DNA of 64,000 bases from an uncultured Collinsella sp. (GCA_902465105.1 CABQLM010000003.1:13895-77894), one strand, 5' to 3'; shown: positions 33,623 through 42,612, counted from the stretch's first letter. Made by a program: numbers and translations. Notes: generated by a model not told the origin, from the sequence alone.

Positions 33623-34600
33623 CTACTTGGCGTCGTAGGCCTCGGCGTCCCACCAGTCGAGCTGGGCGATGTTGTCGCGGATGTGCTGGCAGCTCTTGTG
33701 GAAGCCCTCGAGCTCGTGCTCAGAAAGGTCCAGCGTGTAGACCTCCTCGACACCCTCGGCACCGATCACGCACGGCAGAGAGGTAAAGATGCCCTCCTCG
33801 CCATACTGGCCGGTCATAAGCGTAGAGGCCGAAAGCACGGCGTGCTCGTTGTGCAGCACGGCGGCACAGACGCGCGCTGCGGAGTTGGCGACGGCGTACT
33901 CGGTGCACTGCTTGCCGGCGTAGGTCACATAGCCGCCCTTGCGCGCGAGCTCCTCGACCTCCATGTGGTCGAAGGCATACTTGTCGGGGTTCTCGGCTTG
34001 ATGTTCGGTGAGGCTCTTGCCGGCGATGGTTGCGGACTTGAAGGCGGCCAGCTGGCTAAAGCCATGCTCGCCGATCATGTAGGCGTCGATGGACTTGGGG
34101 CTCACGCCGACCTTCTTGGAGATTTCGGTGCGCAGGCGGGCAGAGTCCAGGCCACAGCCCGAGCCGATGATCTTCTTGGGATCGTAGCCGGTCAGGTGCC
34201 ACAACTCGGTGCACACGACGTCGCAGGGGTTGGAGATGCTCACGAAGATGCCGTCAAAGCCGGCGTCGACGATGCGCTTGGCAAAGGTGCGGGCGGCGTC
34301 GGTGGTAAAGAACAGCTCGCCGTCGCGGTTGCCGGCGGCCAGCGCGACCTTGCCGGCGGCGTTGACGATGACGTCGCAGCAGGCCAGCTCCTCGTAGTGG
34401 TCGTAGCAGTTGACGATCTTGGTGTTGTACGGGACAAACGAAAGGGAGTCGCGCAGGTCCTGGACCTCGGACGTCACCTTGGCCTCGTTGATATCGCACA
34501 GGTACAGCTCATCGGCAATGCCCTGCATGAGCAGGCTGTTGGCGACATGTGCTCCTACGTGGCCCTGACCGACCACACCGATCTTACGCGTCTGGTACAT
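33623..34600 (-). CDS. L-lactate / L-2-hydroxyisocaproate dehydrogenase
   Basis: NAD-dependent L-2-hydroxyacid dehydrogenase of the LDH/MDH superfamily (325 aa). The Rossmann motif GVVGQGHVGAHVA, NPCDVV, catalytic Arg in GLDSARLRTEI and His in GEHGFSQ are present. The substrate loop AGKVALAAGNRDGE differs from classic LDH (KPGETR), resembling L-hydroxyisocaproate dehydrogenases that reduce branched-chain 2-oxoacids. Start at the ATG ending at 34600, with AAAGGA upstream; an earlier ATG at 34639 lacks one. Divergent from metA. Confidence 0.85.
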   Translation of the reverse strand: MYQTRKIGVVGQGHVGAHVANSLLMQGIADELYLCDINEAKVTSEVQDLRDSLSFVPYNTKIVNCYDHYEELACCDVIVNAAGKVALAAGNRDGELFFTTDAARTFAKRIVDAGFDGIFVSISNPCDVVCTELWHLTGYDPKKIIGSGCGLDSARLRTEISKKVGVSPKSIDAYMIGEHGFSQLAAFKSATIAGKSLTEHQAENPDKYAFDHMEVEELARKGGYVTYAGKQCTEYAVANSAARVCAAVLHNEHAVLSASTLMTGQYGEEGIFTSLPCVIGAEGVEEVYTLDLSEHELEGFHKSCQHIRDNIAQLDWWDAEAYDAK

Positions 34601-34677
34601 ATATGTATCCTTTCGGCCGAGTTTTTCGCGTCGAACCATTGTAGCGTCCTGCTGCTACTTTGCTAGGCTAAAGTGCC

Positions 34678-34698
34678 GTAGATTTTTGGGACATGCCT
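34678..34698. repeat. Copy of the GTAGATTTTTGGGACATGCC repeat
   Basis: Matches the right half of the hairpin at 36680-36717 over 20 bases in the reverse orientation. It lies between the divergent dehydrogenase and metA. Confidence 0.5.
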
Positions 34699-34811
34699 TA
34701 ATCTCTACTTTTGGAGTGATTTGGGCCGCTGGCGGTGTCGCTAGGCGATGTGCTCGCGCGGATGGGGCCGCTCGTTGTACCATAGCTGCAACTGACTCGT
34801 AAGGAGCACCC

Positions 34812-35738
34812 ATGCCCATTCGCATCCCCGACGCCCTCCCTGCCGCCGCGCAGCTCGAGAGCGAGAACATCTTTGTCATGACCGAGTACCGTGCGCTGCA
34901 CCAGGACATCCGTCCGCTGCGCGTGCTCATCCTCAACCTCATGCCCACCAAGATCGCCACCGAGACGCAGATCATGCGCAAGCTCTCCAACACGCCGCTG
35001 CAGGTGGAGGTGGACCTGCTGCGCACCAAGACGCACGAGGCCACGCACGTGAGCGCCGGCCACCTGGAGACGTTCTACCGTACGTTCGACGACATCCGCG
35101 ACATCCACTACGACGGCCTGATCATCACAGGCGCGCCGGTGGAGCAGATGCCGTTCGAGGAGGTTGACTACTGGCCCGAGCTCTGCCAGATCATGGACTG
35201 GTCTACCACGCACGTGCACTCTACGCTGCACATTTGTTGGGGCGCACAGGCCGGCCTGTACCATCATTACGGTATCCAGAAGTACGACCTGCCGGCAAAG
35301 GCGAGTGGCGTGTTCGAGCATTATCTGGTGAAGCCGCAAAGCCCGCTGGTCCGCGGCTTTGACGACCGCTTCTATGCCGTGCATTCGCGCAATACCGATG
35401 TGCGGCGCGAGGACGTGGAGGCCGAGCCGCAGCTTGAGGTTGTGGCCGTGTCCGACGAGGTGGGCCTGTACATTGTCAAGTCGACCGACAGCCGCCGCTT
35501 CTTTGTCTTTGGCCATCCCGAGTACGATACCGACACGTTGCGCCTGGAGTACGAGCGCGACGTGAAGCGCGGCCTCAACCCTCAGGTGCCGGCGCATTAC
35601 TTCCCGGGGGACGACCCCACCGCCGAGCCGCGTAACGTCTGGCGCAGCCAGGCTCAGCTGTTCTACACCAACTGGCTCAACTACTATGTCTACCAGACCA
35701 CGCCCTACGACCTGGCCCGTGCCGGCGAGGAGCACTAG
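34812..35738 (+). CDS. metA: Homoserine O-acyltransferase MetA, probably acetyl-CoA specific
   Basis: First committed step of methionine synthesis (308 aa). Catalytic Cys142 in [16 protein letters not shown] and His in [12 protein letters not shown] are conserved. Residue 111 is Glu in [16 protein letters not shown]. In this family Glu111 (as in Bacillus cereus) goes with acetyl-CoA, whereas Gly111 (E. coli) goes with succinyl-CoA, so I predict O-acetylhomoserine as product despite the MetA name. RBS AAGGAG. No S-box or T-box leader is visible in the 210 bp upstream. Confidence 0.92.
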   Translation: MPIRIPDALPAAAQLESENIFVMTEYRALHQDIRPLRVLILNLMPTKIATETQIMRKLSNTPLQVEVDLLRTKTHEATHVSAGHLETFYRTFDDIRDIHYDGLIITGAPVEQMPFEEVDYWPELCQIMDWSTTHVHSTLHICWGAQAGLYHHYGIQKYDLPAKASGVFEHYLVKPQSPLVRGFDDRFYAVHSRNTDVRREDVEAEPQLEVVAVSDEVGLYIVKSTDSRRFFVFGHPEYDTDTLRLEYERDVKRGLNPQVPAHYFPGDDPTAEPRNVWRSQAQLFYTNWLNYYVYQTTPYDLARAGEEH

Positions 35739-35761
35739 GCTGTCGGGAGGTGCACCAGCCG

Positions 35762-36358
35762 TTAGGCGCTGATGATGTGGGGTAGCGGCAGGTCGTGGGC
35801 ATCGGTGGGAACGTGGTCGACACGCTGTTCGTCAAAGGCGATGCCGATGATTTGGCATGCGGGTGAGAGCATGGGCAGATAGCGGTCGTAGCAGCCGCCG
35901 CCGTAGCCCAGGCGCGCGCCGGCGCAGTCGAAGGCTACGAGCGGCACGACAATCATGTCGAGTGTTTCGGCAGGCACGATGGGGAAGCGGTTGCTGTCGA
36001 TGTCCGCGGCAGCGAAGGTTCGCGTGGGATGGACAACAAATGGGGCCGCGGTCGCGTCGCTGGCGGCGACCGCTCGCATGCACATACGCTGGCCACAAGC
36101 CGCAGCGTCAGCTGCCGAGAACATGCACGGATAGGCCACGCGCCTGCCGTTTTTGGCGGCCGCTGCGGCAAACACGGCAGGGTCGACTTCGGAACCCATC
36201 GCGGCATAGACGGCAACGGTGTGCGGCGCCGCGGCACTCAAGCGATCCAACAGCTCAATAAGCTGTGCACAGATAGCGGCAGACTTTGCCGTCCGCACAT
36301 TCAAATCAATCGCATCGCGCCGAGCAATCACCGCCCGTCGCAGCTCAACCTTATCCAT
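35762..36358 (-). CDS. 5-formyltetrahydrofolate cyclo-ligase
   Basis: Converts 5-formyl-THF to 5,10-methenyl-THF with ATP (198 aa). N-terminal KVELRRAVIARRDAI, central EVDPAVFAAAAAKNGRRVAYP and C-terminal GARLGYGGGCYDRYLP are family signatures. Start ATG ends at 36358; the longer frame to 36385 runs into repeat DNA. Convergent with metA, 24 bp apart. Confidence 0.88.
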   Translation of the reverse strand: MDKVELRRAVIARRDAIDLNVRTAKSAAICAQLIELLDRLSAAAPHTVAVYAAMGSEVDPAVFAAAAAKNGRRVAYPCMFSAADAAACGQRMCMRAVAASDATAAPFVVHPTRTFAAADIDSNRFPIVPAETLDMIVVPLVAFDCAGARLGYGGGCYDRYLPMLSPACQIIGIAFDEQRVDHVPTDAHDLPLPHIISA

Positions 36359-36375
36359 TCCGGCCCCCTCTCCCA

Positions 36376-36421
36376 AACCTGCCAAAAAGGGACAGGTTTA
36401 TTTTGGCAGGTTTTATCTGGG
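36376..36421. repeat. Family B repeat, copy 4
   Basis: ACCTGCCAAAAA followed at 36389 by GGGACAGGTTTATTTTGGCA and TTATCTGGG; ACCTGCCAAAA/TTTTGGCAGGT forms a hairpin. Sits 18 bp before the cyclo-ligase start, in its 5' region. Confidence 0.75.
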
Positions 36422-36466
36422 TAAACGCCCAAACCACCACACAAGCCATCGCAAAGGGGGCAGTTC

Positions 36467-36529
36467 ATGGACACCTTCGTGGGCTTTGACGAAGAGCAGG
36501 TGTTCGCGGCGGTTTGTCTCGATCTGTAA
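36467..36529 (+). CDS. Possible 20-residue ORF or gene remnant
   Basis: ATG with AAAGGGGG nine bases upstream encodes MDTFVGFDEEQVFAAVCLDL and stops inside the first TTTGTCTCGATCTGTAAC repeat. It could be a small protein or the start of a gene interrupted by the repeats. Confidence 0.2.
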   Translation: MDTFVGFDEEQVFAAVCLDL

Positions 36530-36653
36530 CAGTAACTCGGCAAAATTGGACCTAGATGTTACAGATTGAGACAAAGGGCCGGCGTCATCCGGAAACGTCT
36601 CGATTTGTAACATCTGGAGCCAATATTGCCGCCTTAGCGTTACAGATCGAGAC
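36513..36653. repeat. Two tandem inverted-repeat units (TTTGTCTCGATCTGTAAC)
   Basis: Unit 1: 36513-36530 faces 36558-36575. Unit 2: 36595-36611 faces 36639-36653 and on. Each pair has one mismatch that would still pair as G-U. The arms of both units are the same sequence, so four copies stand in alternating orientation within 140 bp. Confidence 0.65.
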
Positions 36654-36679
36654 AAACCGGCAGACTGCGGCAAAAGAAA

Positions 36680-36717
36680 AAGGTAGATTTTCAGGCATGT
36701 CCCAAAAATCTACCTTT
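36680..36717 (-). terminator. Terminator of the M16C peptidase gene (also a repeat)
   Basis: AAAGGTAGATTTT pairs with AAAAATCTACCTTT around CAGGCATGTCCC; on the minus strand it ends in T-rich sequence 8 bp after the peptidase stop. Its core recurs at 34678-34698. Confidence 0.7.
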
Positions 36718-36724
36718 GTTGTGG

Positions 36725-39700
36725 CTAGCCCAGCAGGTCGATGACGTTAAAGCCGACGTTGCTCTTGGCGATGACGTCTCGGCCGCCAAAGACACAGGTC
36801 GGCGATTCGGCCGCAATGCGCGCCACGTCGGCGCCGAGCGAGCGAAGCTCACCGGGTGTGGCCGCGAGCATCTGGGCGCGACGCTCCTCGCGCGCATGCG
36901 GATCGAGCCCAGCCAGGTAGGTCGTATTGCGGCGCTTGGTGAGCGCGTACGGCTTCACGGGCGCGTCCATGCCGCTCACGCAACTCACGATAAAGCCCTC
37001 AAAGGCGGCCTCGTCGGGCTCAAAGCTGCCGAGCCATTCGCCTGCGCGCGCCATGCGCTCAATCGAGGGATCGATTGCCGGGTCGCGGTAGGTGTAGAAC
37101 GCCGTCTGACGCTCGCCGGCCGCGCGGAATCCGCAACCGTACGCACCGCCCTTCACGCGGATCTCGTTCCACAGGTAGTCGTAGGAGAGCGCGTTGGCAG
37201 CCACGGCCCAAGCGCCCGTCACGTTAAGCCCCAAGCGACGCGGGTCGCACGCGCTTGCCGCAAAGCAGATGTCGCTGGGGATCACGAAAGCCTCGTGGCG
37301 GTCGCGTGGCGTCGGCACCACGAGCGCGTCGCGGCCGGCATCGGCGCCGTCGCCAGCGTCCAACCCCAGGTCGCCCGCGACATTCCAGTATGCGTTAAAG
37401 TCCTCATCGCTGCCGGTAAAGCTCGCCAGGCAGCCGTCGGCCACAAAGATGCGGCCTGCCAGCTCGGCAAGCTTGGCGCGCAGGTCATCCAGGCGCTCGT
37501 CAAAGTGGTCGAGCAGATCGCGCAGGAACAGGTAGAAGTCCACGCCCGAAAGCTGCTCGCGCACCACGGCCGAAGGCGAACTGTAGCTCATAGCGCGACC
37601 GAGCGCCGCCGAGTGTCCGTTGTTGATAAAGCCCTGCTCAAGCCCAATGCGAATCTGCGTGAGCACGTCGCGCACGCGGTCGGCGTCGGCATCGAGCAAA
37701 AGCGTGCTCGACCACACCTCGCGCGGCAGGCTTGCCAGCGCATCGATCTTCTCGGACAGGGCGCCGGCGCTCACCAGCAGGTAGGGGCGCACACCGTCCA
37801 CGTCGGGCTGGGTCATGACCTCGGTCGTAAAGCTCAAAAAGCCAAGCTTGCCGGCGAGCAAGTTGTCGAGCTCCTCGGCCGAGTGCTCGCTCGTGGGCAG
37901 CTGTTTGAGCAGGCGGCAGAGCAGCGTCACATAGGGCAGGTCCTCAAACGCGACGCAGCTCAGGTCGAAATACTGCATGGCGTAGGTCAAACGGTTGGTG
38001 GGGATGCCGTGCCGCAGGCAGGGGATGGGCGCGGTCGTGTCTACGACCAGCGGCGGCTCGGGGCGCGCCTCGCCAATGTCGGACACGCGCAGGCGCGGTA
38101 GTGTGGCCTTGGCCTCGGGTGTGTCTTCGGCCTCCTGTGCGGCACGCAGCGCGGCCGTGCGCTCGACCACGTCGGCCAGCTCGGCATCGGTCATGGCGTC
38201 GCGCTTGGCTGCCAGCTCGGCGGCTTCGGCGCCCTCCGAACCCTCGGCGGCATCCACCGGTACCAGCTCGACTAGCGCCATGTGGTCGTTTTCCAGCACT
38301 AGCTCGCGCAGCAGGTCCTCAAAATAGCTGCCGTCCAGCTCGCCGCGCAGTTCCTCGTACACCGGACCGTACTTGAGCGCCAGCGTTGCAGCATCGTCAT
38401 CGTAGAGCCAGGTGCTCAGCGCGTCGCACGCAATGGCCACGCCGTCAGCGATACCGTAGTCGCGCTGGCGCAGGTCGTATTCGTTGCTACTGATGATAGC
38501 TTCCAGGCGCTCGCGCGGAACGCCGTGCTCGCACAGGTCGCGGCAGGCGTCCTGGAACACGCGACGCAGCTCGCGCGCCACGCCGGGCTGCGCGTTTTGC
38601 AGCATGATGAGCTCGTAGGGCTGCAGGCTCTCGGCCGCGGTATAGCTCACCACGTTGCCGCCCAGGCCGGCGGCCAGAATGGCCTTCTTAACTGGCGCCT
38701 CGTTAGAACCCAGCAGTGCCTCGAACAGGATATCCGCCGCGATCGTACGCTTGCGGTCGAGCGCGCTGCCCAGCACAAGGCCCAGGCCCACCAAGGCGTT
38801 CTCGGGCGTGGTGGACATCTCGATGCGTTTGTACTCGCAGGTCACGGGTGCCTGCACGACCAGTGGATTGGGCGCCAGCATGGACGGGTCCTCGCCGGCG
38901 GTAACGGCTGCGTCCATGCGGCAGCTCGCGGCACTCGGCTGCGACAGATGGCGCTCGTCCAAAAAGGCCAACGCGCGGTCCACGTCCAGGTCGCCGTAGA
39001 GCGTGATGTAGGAGTTGGAAGGATTGTAGTGGCGCGCGTGCGTGTCCAGGAACTGCTCGTAGGTGAGCGTGGGAATCGCGCGCGGATCGCCGCCACTTTC
39101 GTGCGCATAGGCGGTGTCGGGATAGAGCGCGGCGTTGACGGCGTCGTCCAGCACGCTCATGGGGTCGGACAGCGCACCCTTCATCTCGTTGAACACCACG
39201 CCGTTATAGCGTAGCGTGCCCTCGCGCAGGCTTGCGGAGCTGCCGTCGCCCTCGCCCTCGGCGCCCTCCGGCAGGTCCAACTCGTAGTGCCAGCCCTCCT
39301 GCTCAAAAATGGTGGGTTTGGTATAGATGGCCGGGTTGAACACCGCGTCCAGGTACACGTCCATCAGGTTGTACAGATCTTGCTCGTTGGTGGTGGCAAC
39401 GGGGTAGATGGTCTTGTCGGGGTAGGTCATGGCGTTGAGGAACGTCTGCATGGAGCTCTTGATCAGGTCGACAAACGGCTCCTTGACGGGAAACTTGGCC
39501 GATCCGCACAGCACCGAGTGCTCAAGAATATGGAACACGCCGGTGGAGTCGGCCGGCGGCGTCTTAAAGCCAATGGCAAAGGCTTTGTTTTCGTCGTCGC
39601 ACGCCAGGTACAGCAGGCGAGCGCCCGAGGCGGTGTGGCGCAGCACGTAGGCGTCCGAGTCGAGCTCGGGCACAGTCTCGCAACGCTCGACGGCAAAGCC

Positions 39701-39769
39701 GTGGCAGGTGGTGCCGGGTGCCAGCAGCGCGGCGGCTGCGGCGCGCGGGTCGGTTGAGGTGGTGGGCAT
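36725..39769 (-). CDS. M16C metallopeptidase (presequence-protease/HypA type)
   Basis: Large zinc peptidase (1014 aa) of the inverzincin class. HILEH at residues 79-83 is the HxxEH zinc motif, with SVLCGSAKFPVKEPFVDLIK and the more distal Glu-containing stretch following. Two M16 halves joined by an M16C-associated region (about 480-740) fit PreP/falcilysin architecture. Likely degrades peptides in the cytoplasm; no signal peptide. Start taken at the ATG ending at 39769 after AAAGGAGACTGCAT; the reading frame remains open 207 bases further upstream without a ribosome site. Confidence 0.88.
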   Translation of the reverse strand: MPTTSTDPRAAAAALLAPGTTCHGFAVERCETVPELDSDAYVLRHTASGARLLYLACDDENKAFAIGFKTPPADSTGVFHILEHSVLCGSAKFPVKEPFVDLIKSSMQTFLNAMTYPDKTIYPVATTNEQDLYNLMDVYLDAVFNPAIYTKPTIFEQEGWHYELDLPEGAEGEGDGSSASLREGTLRYNGVVFNEMKGALSDPMSVLDDAVNAALYPDTAYAHESGGDPRAIPTLTYEQFLDTHARHYNPSNSYITLYGDLDVDRALAFLDERHLSQPSAASCRMDAAVTAGEDPSMLAPNPLVVQAPVTCEYKRIEMSTTPENALVGLGLVLGSALDRKRTIAADILFEALLGSNEAPVKKAILAAGLGGNVVSYTAAESLQPYELIMLQNAQPGVARELRRVFQDACRDLCEHGVPRERLEAIISSNEYDLRQRDYGIADGVAIACDALSTWLYDDDAATLALKYGPVYEELRGELDGSYFEDLLRELVLENDHMALVELVPVDAAEGSEGAEAAELAAKRDAMTDAELADVVERTAALRAAQEAEDTPEAKATLPRLRVSDIGEARPEPPLVVDTTAPIPCLRHGIPTNRLTYAMQYFDLSCVAFEDLPYVTLLCRLLKQLPTSEHSAEELDNLLAGKLGFLSFTTEVMTQPDVDGVRPYLLVSAGALSEKIDALASLPREVWSSTLLLDADADRVRDVLTQIRIGLEQGFINNGHSAALGRAMSYSSPSAVVREQLSGVDFYLFLRDLLDHFDERLDDLRAKLAELAGRIFVADGCLASFTGSDEDFNAYWNVAGDLGLDAGDGADAGRDALVVPTPRDRHEAFVIPSDICFAASACDPRRLGLNVTGAWAVAANALSYDYLWNEIRVKGGAYGCGFRAAGERQTAFYTYRDPAIDPSIERMARAGEWLGSFEPDEAAFEGFIVSCVSGMDAPVKPYALTKRRNTTYLAGLDPHAREERRAQMLAATPGELRSLGADVARIAAESPTCVFGGRDVIAKSNVGFNVIDLLG

Positions 39770-39896
39770 ATGCAGTCTCCTTTGACGCCCCAGCGGGGGC
39801 GAATCGAGTCGAATCCCCGAGAGTATACCCATATGGGGCCGCGGCTCTGCGACGAACTGAAGACGATGCCAGCGGATTGGACAAAGGCCCCGCGCG

Positions 39897-40030
39897 TTCA
39901 CCGCACGAGCGTGGAAACTTGGACGCCTATCGAATGAGAGTGGATTTTCGGACGGAATCAGCCTCAAAACGCCCAAAAACCGTCCAAATATCCACCCTCA
40001 TTTCCCGACCGTCCAAAATCCACGCTCATC
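39897..40030. repeat. Nested imperfect inverted repeats (GTGGATTTTCGGAC type)
   Basis: GAGCGTGGAAACTTGGACG and GAGAGTGGATTTTCGGACGG face CCGTCCAAATATCCACCCTC and CCGTCCAAAATCCACGCTCA. Related sequence at 29268-29308. Confidence 0.5.
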
Positions 40031-40041
40031 CGCCGCCCGCA

Positions 40042-40278
40042 CATCTCTCATATCTCATTCGTCTCTAATACGAGAGATAACAGAAAGATGAGAGATAAAT
40101 ATGAGAGATAACAATGCTGCAAAGAGACAGACAACCATGGTATTGTCTCAATATAGATTGTTTTACCAGCGAAAACATGTTTAAATGAAACAGATGACAG
40201 ACATCTTATCTTTCATCTCTCACTCCTCTCTAATATGAGAGATAACAGAAAGATGAGAGATAATTACGAGAGATAACT
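40042..40278. repeat. GAGAGATAA direct-repeat arrays upstream of the AlbA_2 gene
   Basis: Two blocks of about 65 bp (40042-40110 and 40214-40278) are nearly identical. Each contains three GAGAGATAA units at 15-17 bp spacing plus the palindrome TCTCTAATACGAGAGA (or TCTCTAATATGAGAGA). A 100-bp AT-rich spacer separates them. This looks like a cooperative binding array for a regulator, most simply the downstream protein itself. Confidence 0.65.
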
Positions 40279-40338
40279 GAGAGACGAAGGAAATCTATTC
40301 GCGGCATTCTTCGCAGAACCGAGCGAAAGGACGTGCAG

Positions 40339-41805
40339 ATGAACGAAAACGAACTGACCGGTCTGCTCGAGTCTTTAAGGCGCATGGGCTCGGACGATCT
40401 TAACGTTGAGGTTAAGGAGAGCGCCACGACGCTTTCCCGCGACGTATGGGAAACGGTCAGCGCTTTCGCAAACACCGCCGGCGGCATCATCGTACTCGGA
40501 GTGAGCGAGCGCGCGGGTTTTGTCCCAGTTGCAAACTTTGAGACCGAGAAAGTGCTCAACCAATTCGTGGCGGGCATGGGCGATGCTGGCGGTCGCGGAA
40601 AGCTGGCCAATCCGCCCAAATACACCATTGAGCGCGTGGAGCTCCAGGGCACCGTGGTTCTAGTCATCGCGATTGAGGAGCTTGACCCGTCGAGCAAGCC
40701 TTGCTATGTCATGGAGCGGGGCGCTCAAGGTGGCAGCTACAAACGCATCGATGACAAAGATGTCCCGCTTTCGTCGACCGAGGTTTTGGCACTGTCGTCA
40801 TATGAACGGACGAGTCCTAGCGATCGCGATGCGGTGCCCGGCACGAGTGTGGGCGATCTCGACGAGTCGCTGGTCGACCGCACGATAGAGCGTGCCTATT
40901 CGTTGACGCCTCGAGCGATGCGCGGTGCGGCGGATAAGAAGACAAAGATGGAGCGCCTAAATTTCCTTGATTCCCAGGGCAATGTTACCAAGGCTGGACT
41001 CCTAGTTGCGGGCACCTACCCTCAGCAGTTTTACCCCAAGCTCTTTATCGACATGGCTGTCTATGCGGGAACTCAGAAGGGCACGGCGGGGCCACTAAGG
41101 TTTATGGACCGCACAGTCTGCGAGGGCACCCTAGGCGAGATGATTTCGGATGCCGTCGCAGCTGTTGCCAAAAACCTGCGTCGCATCTCGACCGTCCAAG
41201 GCGTCTCGCGTGTCGACTCGCTGGAGATTCCCGAGGAGGTTCTGCGCGAGGCAATCGCCAACGCCGTAATCCATCGAGAATACGGGGATCGGTTCTGTGG
41301 ACAATCGATTGCCGTCGACGTCTTTGACGATCGTGTCGAGGTGACGAATCCTGGCGGCCTTTACGGGGGAAAGACTCGCGAGAACTTGTTTGACGGCAGC
41401 TCCCGATGCCGTAACGCGACGCTCGTGAAACTCATGTCGATTGTCCCGCTGCCGGATGGCGCAGGTTCGCCGGCTGAGGGCAATGGCTCGGGCATCCCGA
41501 TGATGATCGATGCCATGCGCGCGCATGGTCTGGCCGAGCCCCTGTTCTGCCCGGGGTTCGATCGGTTCAAGGTCGTACTTTACCGTTCAAAGATCGAGCC
41601 GGTCGATCATGGCGGGGGCTTAATTGTGACGGCACTCAAACACTACGGCGAGCTGGGGACGCGTGAGCTGGCAGAACGCACGGGGCTTACAATTTCCCAG
41701 GTTAGGTCGCGCGTCAACGCGCTCATTGCTCAAGGCGAGCTTGAGCCCACGGCGCCGGCGACGAGCCGCAACCGCAAGTATCGACTGTCAGAGCGCGTGG
41801 AATAA
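40339..41805 (+). CDS. AlbA_2 (Schlafen-type) ATP-binding regulator
   Basis: 488-aa protein of the group often called RecG-like or Divergent AAA. N-terminal AlbA_2 domain (about 10-130) with NVEVKESATTLSRDVWETVSAFANTAGGIIVLGV; central HATPase_c_4-type region with EEVLREAIANAVIHREYG and DRVEVTNPGGLYGG; C-terminal winged helix (about 430-485). Such proteins act as regulators or accessory factors near mobile and defence genes. Start ATG 40339 after GAAAGGA. The GAGAGATAA repeats upstream suggest autoregulation. First gene of an accessory stretch reaching to 46.2 kb. Confidence 0.8.
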   Translation: MNENELTGLLESLRRMGSDDLNVEVKESATTLSRDVWETVSAFANTAGGIIVLGVSERAGFVPVANFETEKVLNQFVAGMGDAGGRGKLANPPKYTIERVELQGTVVLVIAIEELDPSSKPCYVMERGAQGGSYKRIDDKDVPLSSTEVLALSSYERTSPSDRDAVPGTSVGDLDESLVDRTIERAYSLTPRAMRGAADKKTKMERLNFLDSQGNVTKAGLLVAGTYPQQFYPKLFIDMAVYAGTQKGTAGPLRFMDRTVCEGTLGEMISDAVAAVAKNLRRISTVQGVSRVDSLEIPEEVLREAIANAVIHREYGDRFCGQSIAVDVFDDRVEVTNPGGLYGGKTRENLFDGSSRCRNATLVKLMSIVPLPDGAGSPAEGNGSGIPMMIDAMRAHGLAEPLFCPGFDRFKVVLYRSKIEPVDHGGGLIVTALKHYGELGTRELAERTGLTISQVRSRVNALIAQGELEPTAPATSRNRKYRLSERVE

Positions 41806-41905
41806 ATGCGTTAGTGGACGAGGCGACCCAATAATCGACCCTCAATTGGCGCCCACTAAGGTAAAGCGGTTGTTGCTCAGTCGACGGTGATGCTGAAGAC
41901 TCGGC

Positions 41906-42397
41906 TTACGCCGGCATGGCCCCGAACCCGTCCATCAAGAACAGCCTAAGAACCAGCTTGATGACATATCCCGGTTTGACTTCTGCCGCGTCAAAGACGT
42001 GGCGCTCGGCGAGCTCGCTGCAGTATGCATAGATGTCGCGGATAAGGTCCGCGCCCGAAAGCGTAAACATGTAGCCTGCGTCCGAAAGCGCATTGGGCGC
42101 GGCGGGCAACTTGGCCATGTGGCAGAACGTTTGCAGGTCGGGCGCCATAACATTCTGGTAGTCGAGGTGGCCGTTGGCATCCTGTTCGGCAAGCTCCAAT
42201 TGGCGCACATAATCCAGCGCCGCTGCTAACACAAAGCTCGGCGTAGGTGCATTGACGTCCTGAGTGGTCGCCACGAGCCTGCCCGCCGCCTGCGTGACAA
42301 GCCAAGCGACCTCGCGCTGGCAACGTACGGCCTTGCGCGTAACCGGCTTGATGGACGAAGAAGAAACGCTCCCCTTAGGCGGATTCGAAGCAGCCAT
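41906..42397 (-). CDS. Hypothetical helical protein
   Basis: 163 aa, no family recognised. Ser/Lys-rich first 20 residues, then a mainly helical body with CQREVAWLVTQAAGRLV and a C-terminal EVKPGYVIKLVLRLFLMDGFG. No membrane helix. Strong ribosome site GGGAGGGTCTT before the ATG. Stands alone on the minus strand between the AlbA_2 and HNH genes. Confidence 0.6.
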   Translation of the reverse strand: MAASNPPKGSVSSSSIKPVTRKAVRCQREVAWLVTQAAGRLVATTQDVNAPTPSFVLAAALDYVRQLELAEQDANGHLDYQNVMAPDLQTFCHMAKLPAAPNALSDAGYMFTLSGADLIRDIYAYCSELAERHVFDAAEVKPGYVIKLVLRLFLMDGFGAMPA

Positions 42398-42612
42398 AAG
42401 ACCCTCCCATGAACGACCCGGTCCAACAAGCCCGGATGAAACACGTGCTACATCAGTATACAGGGGAGTGGGGTAGCGGGGTACGAGCGCGCCAGCGGCA
42501 AACCGAGAGCATCAACGATGTGCCGATCGCGGAATGAGATCTCGTAATAATTGACTCTCGGTCATATTATTGAGGGGCATGACTCGCGTTCGTATGGTTG
42601 TAGGTGCTGGCG

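Noticed and set aside
33551-34666. 371-codon plus-strand frame opposite the dehydrogenase
   Set aside because: Low-complexity Gly/Val/Asp/Leu composition and no ribosome site; the minus strand has the Rossmann and catalytic motifs.
34640-34811. SAM riboswitch or T-box before metA
   Set aside because: No S-box core or T-box GGTGGTACCGCG sequence and little room; only a short repeat is seen.
40042-40278. CRISPR array
   Set aside because: Repeats are short (GAGAGATAA), unit spacing is 15-17 bp and the spacers are themselves repeated; no cas genes are nearby.
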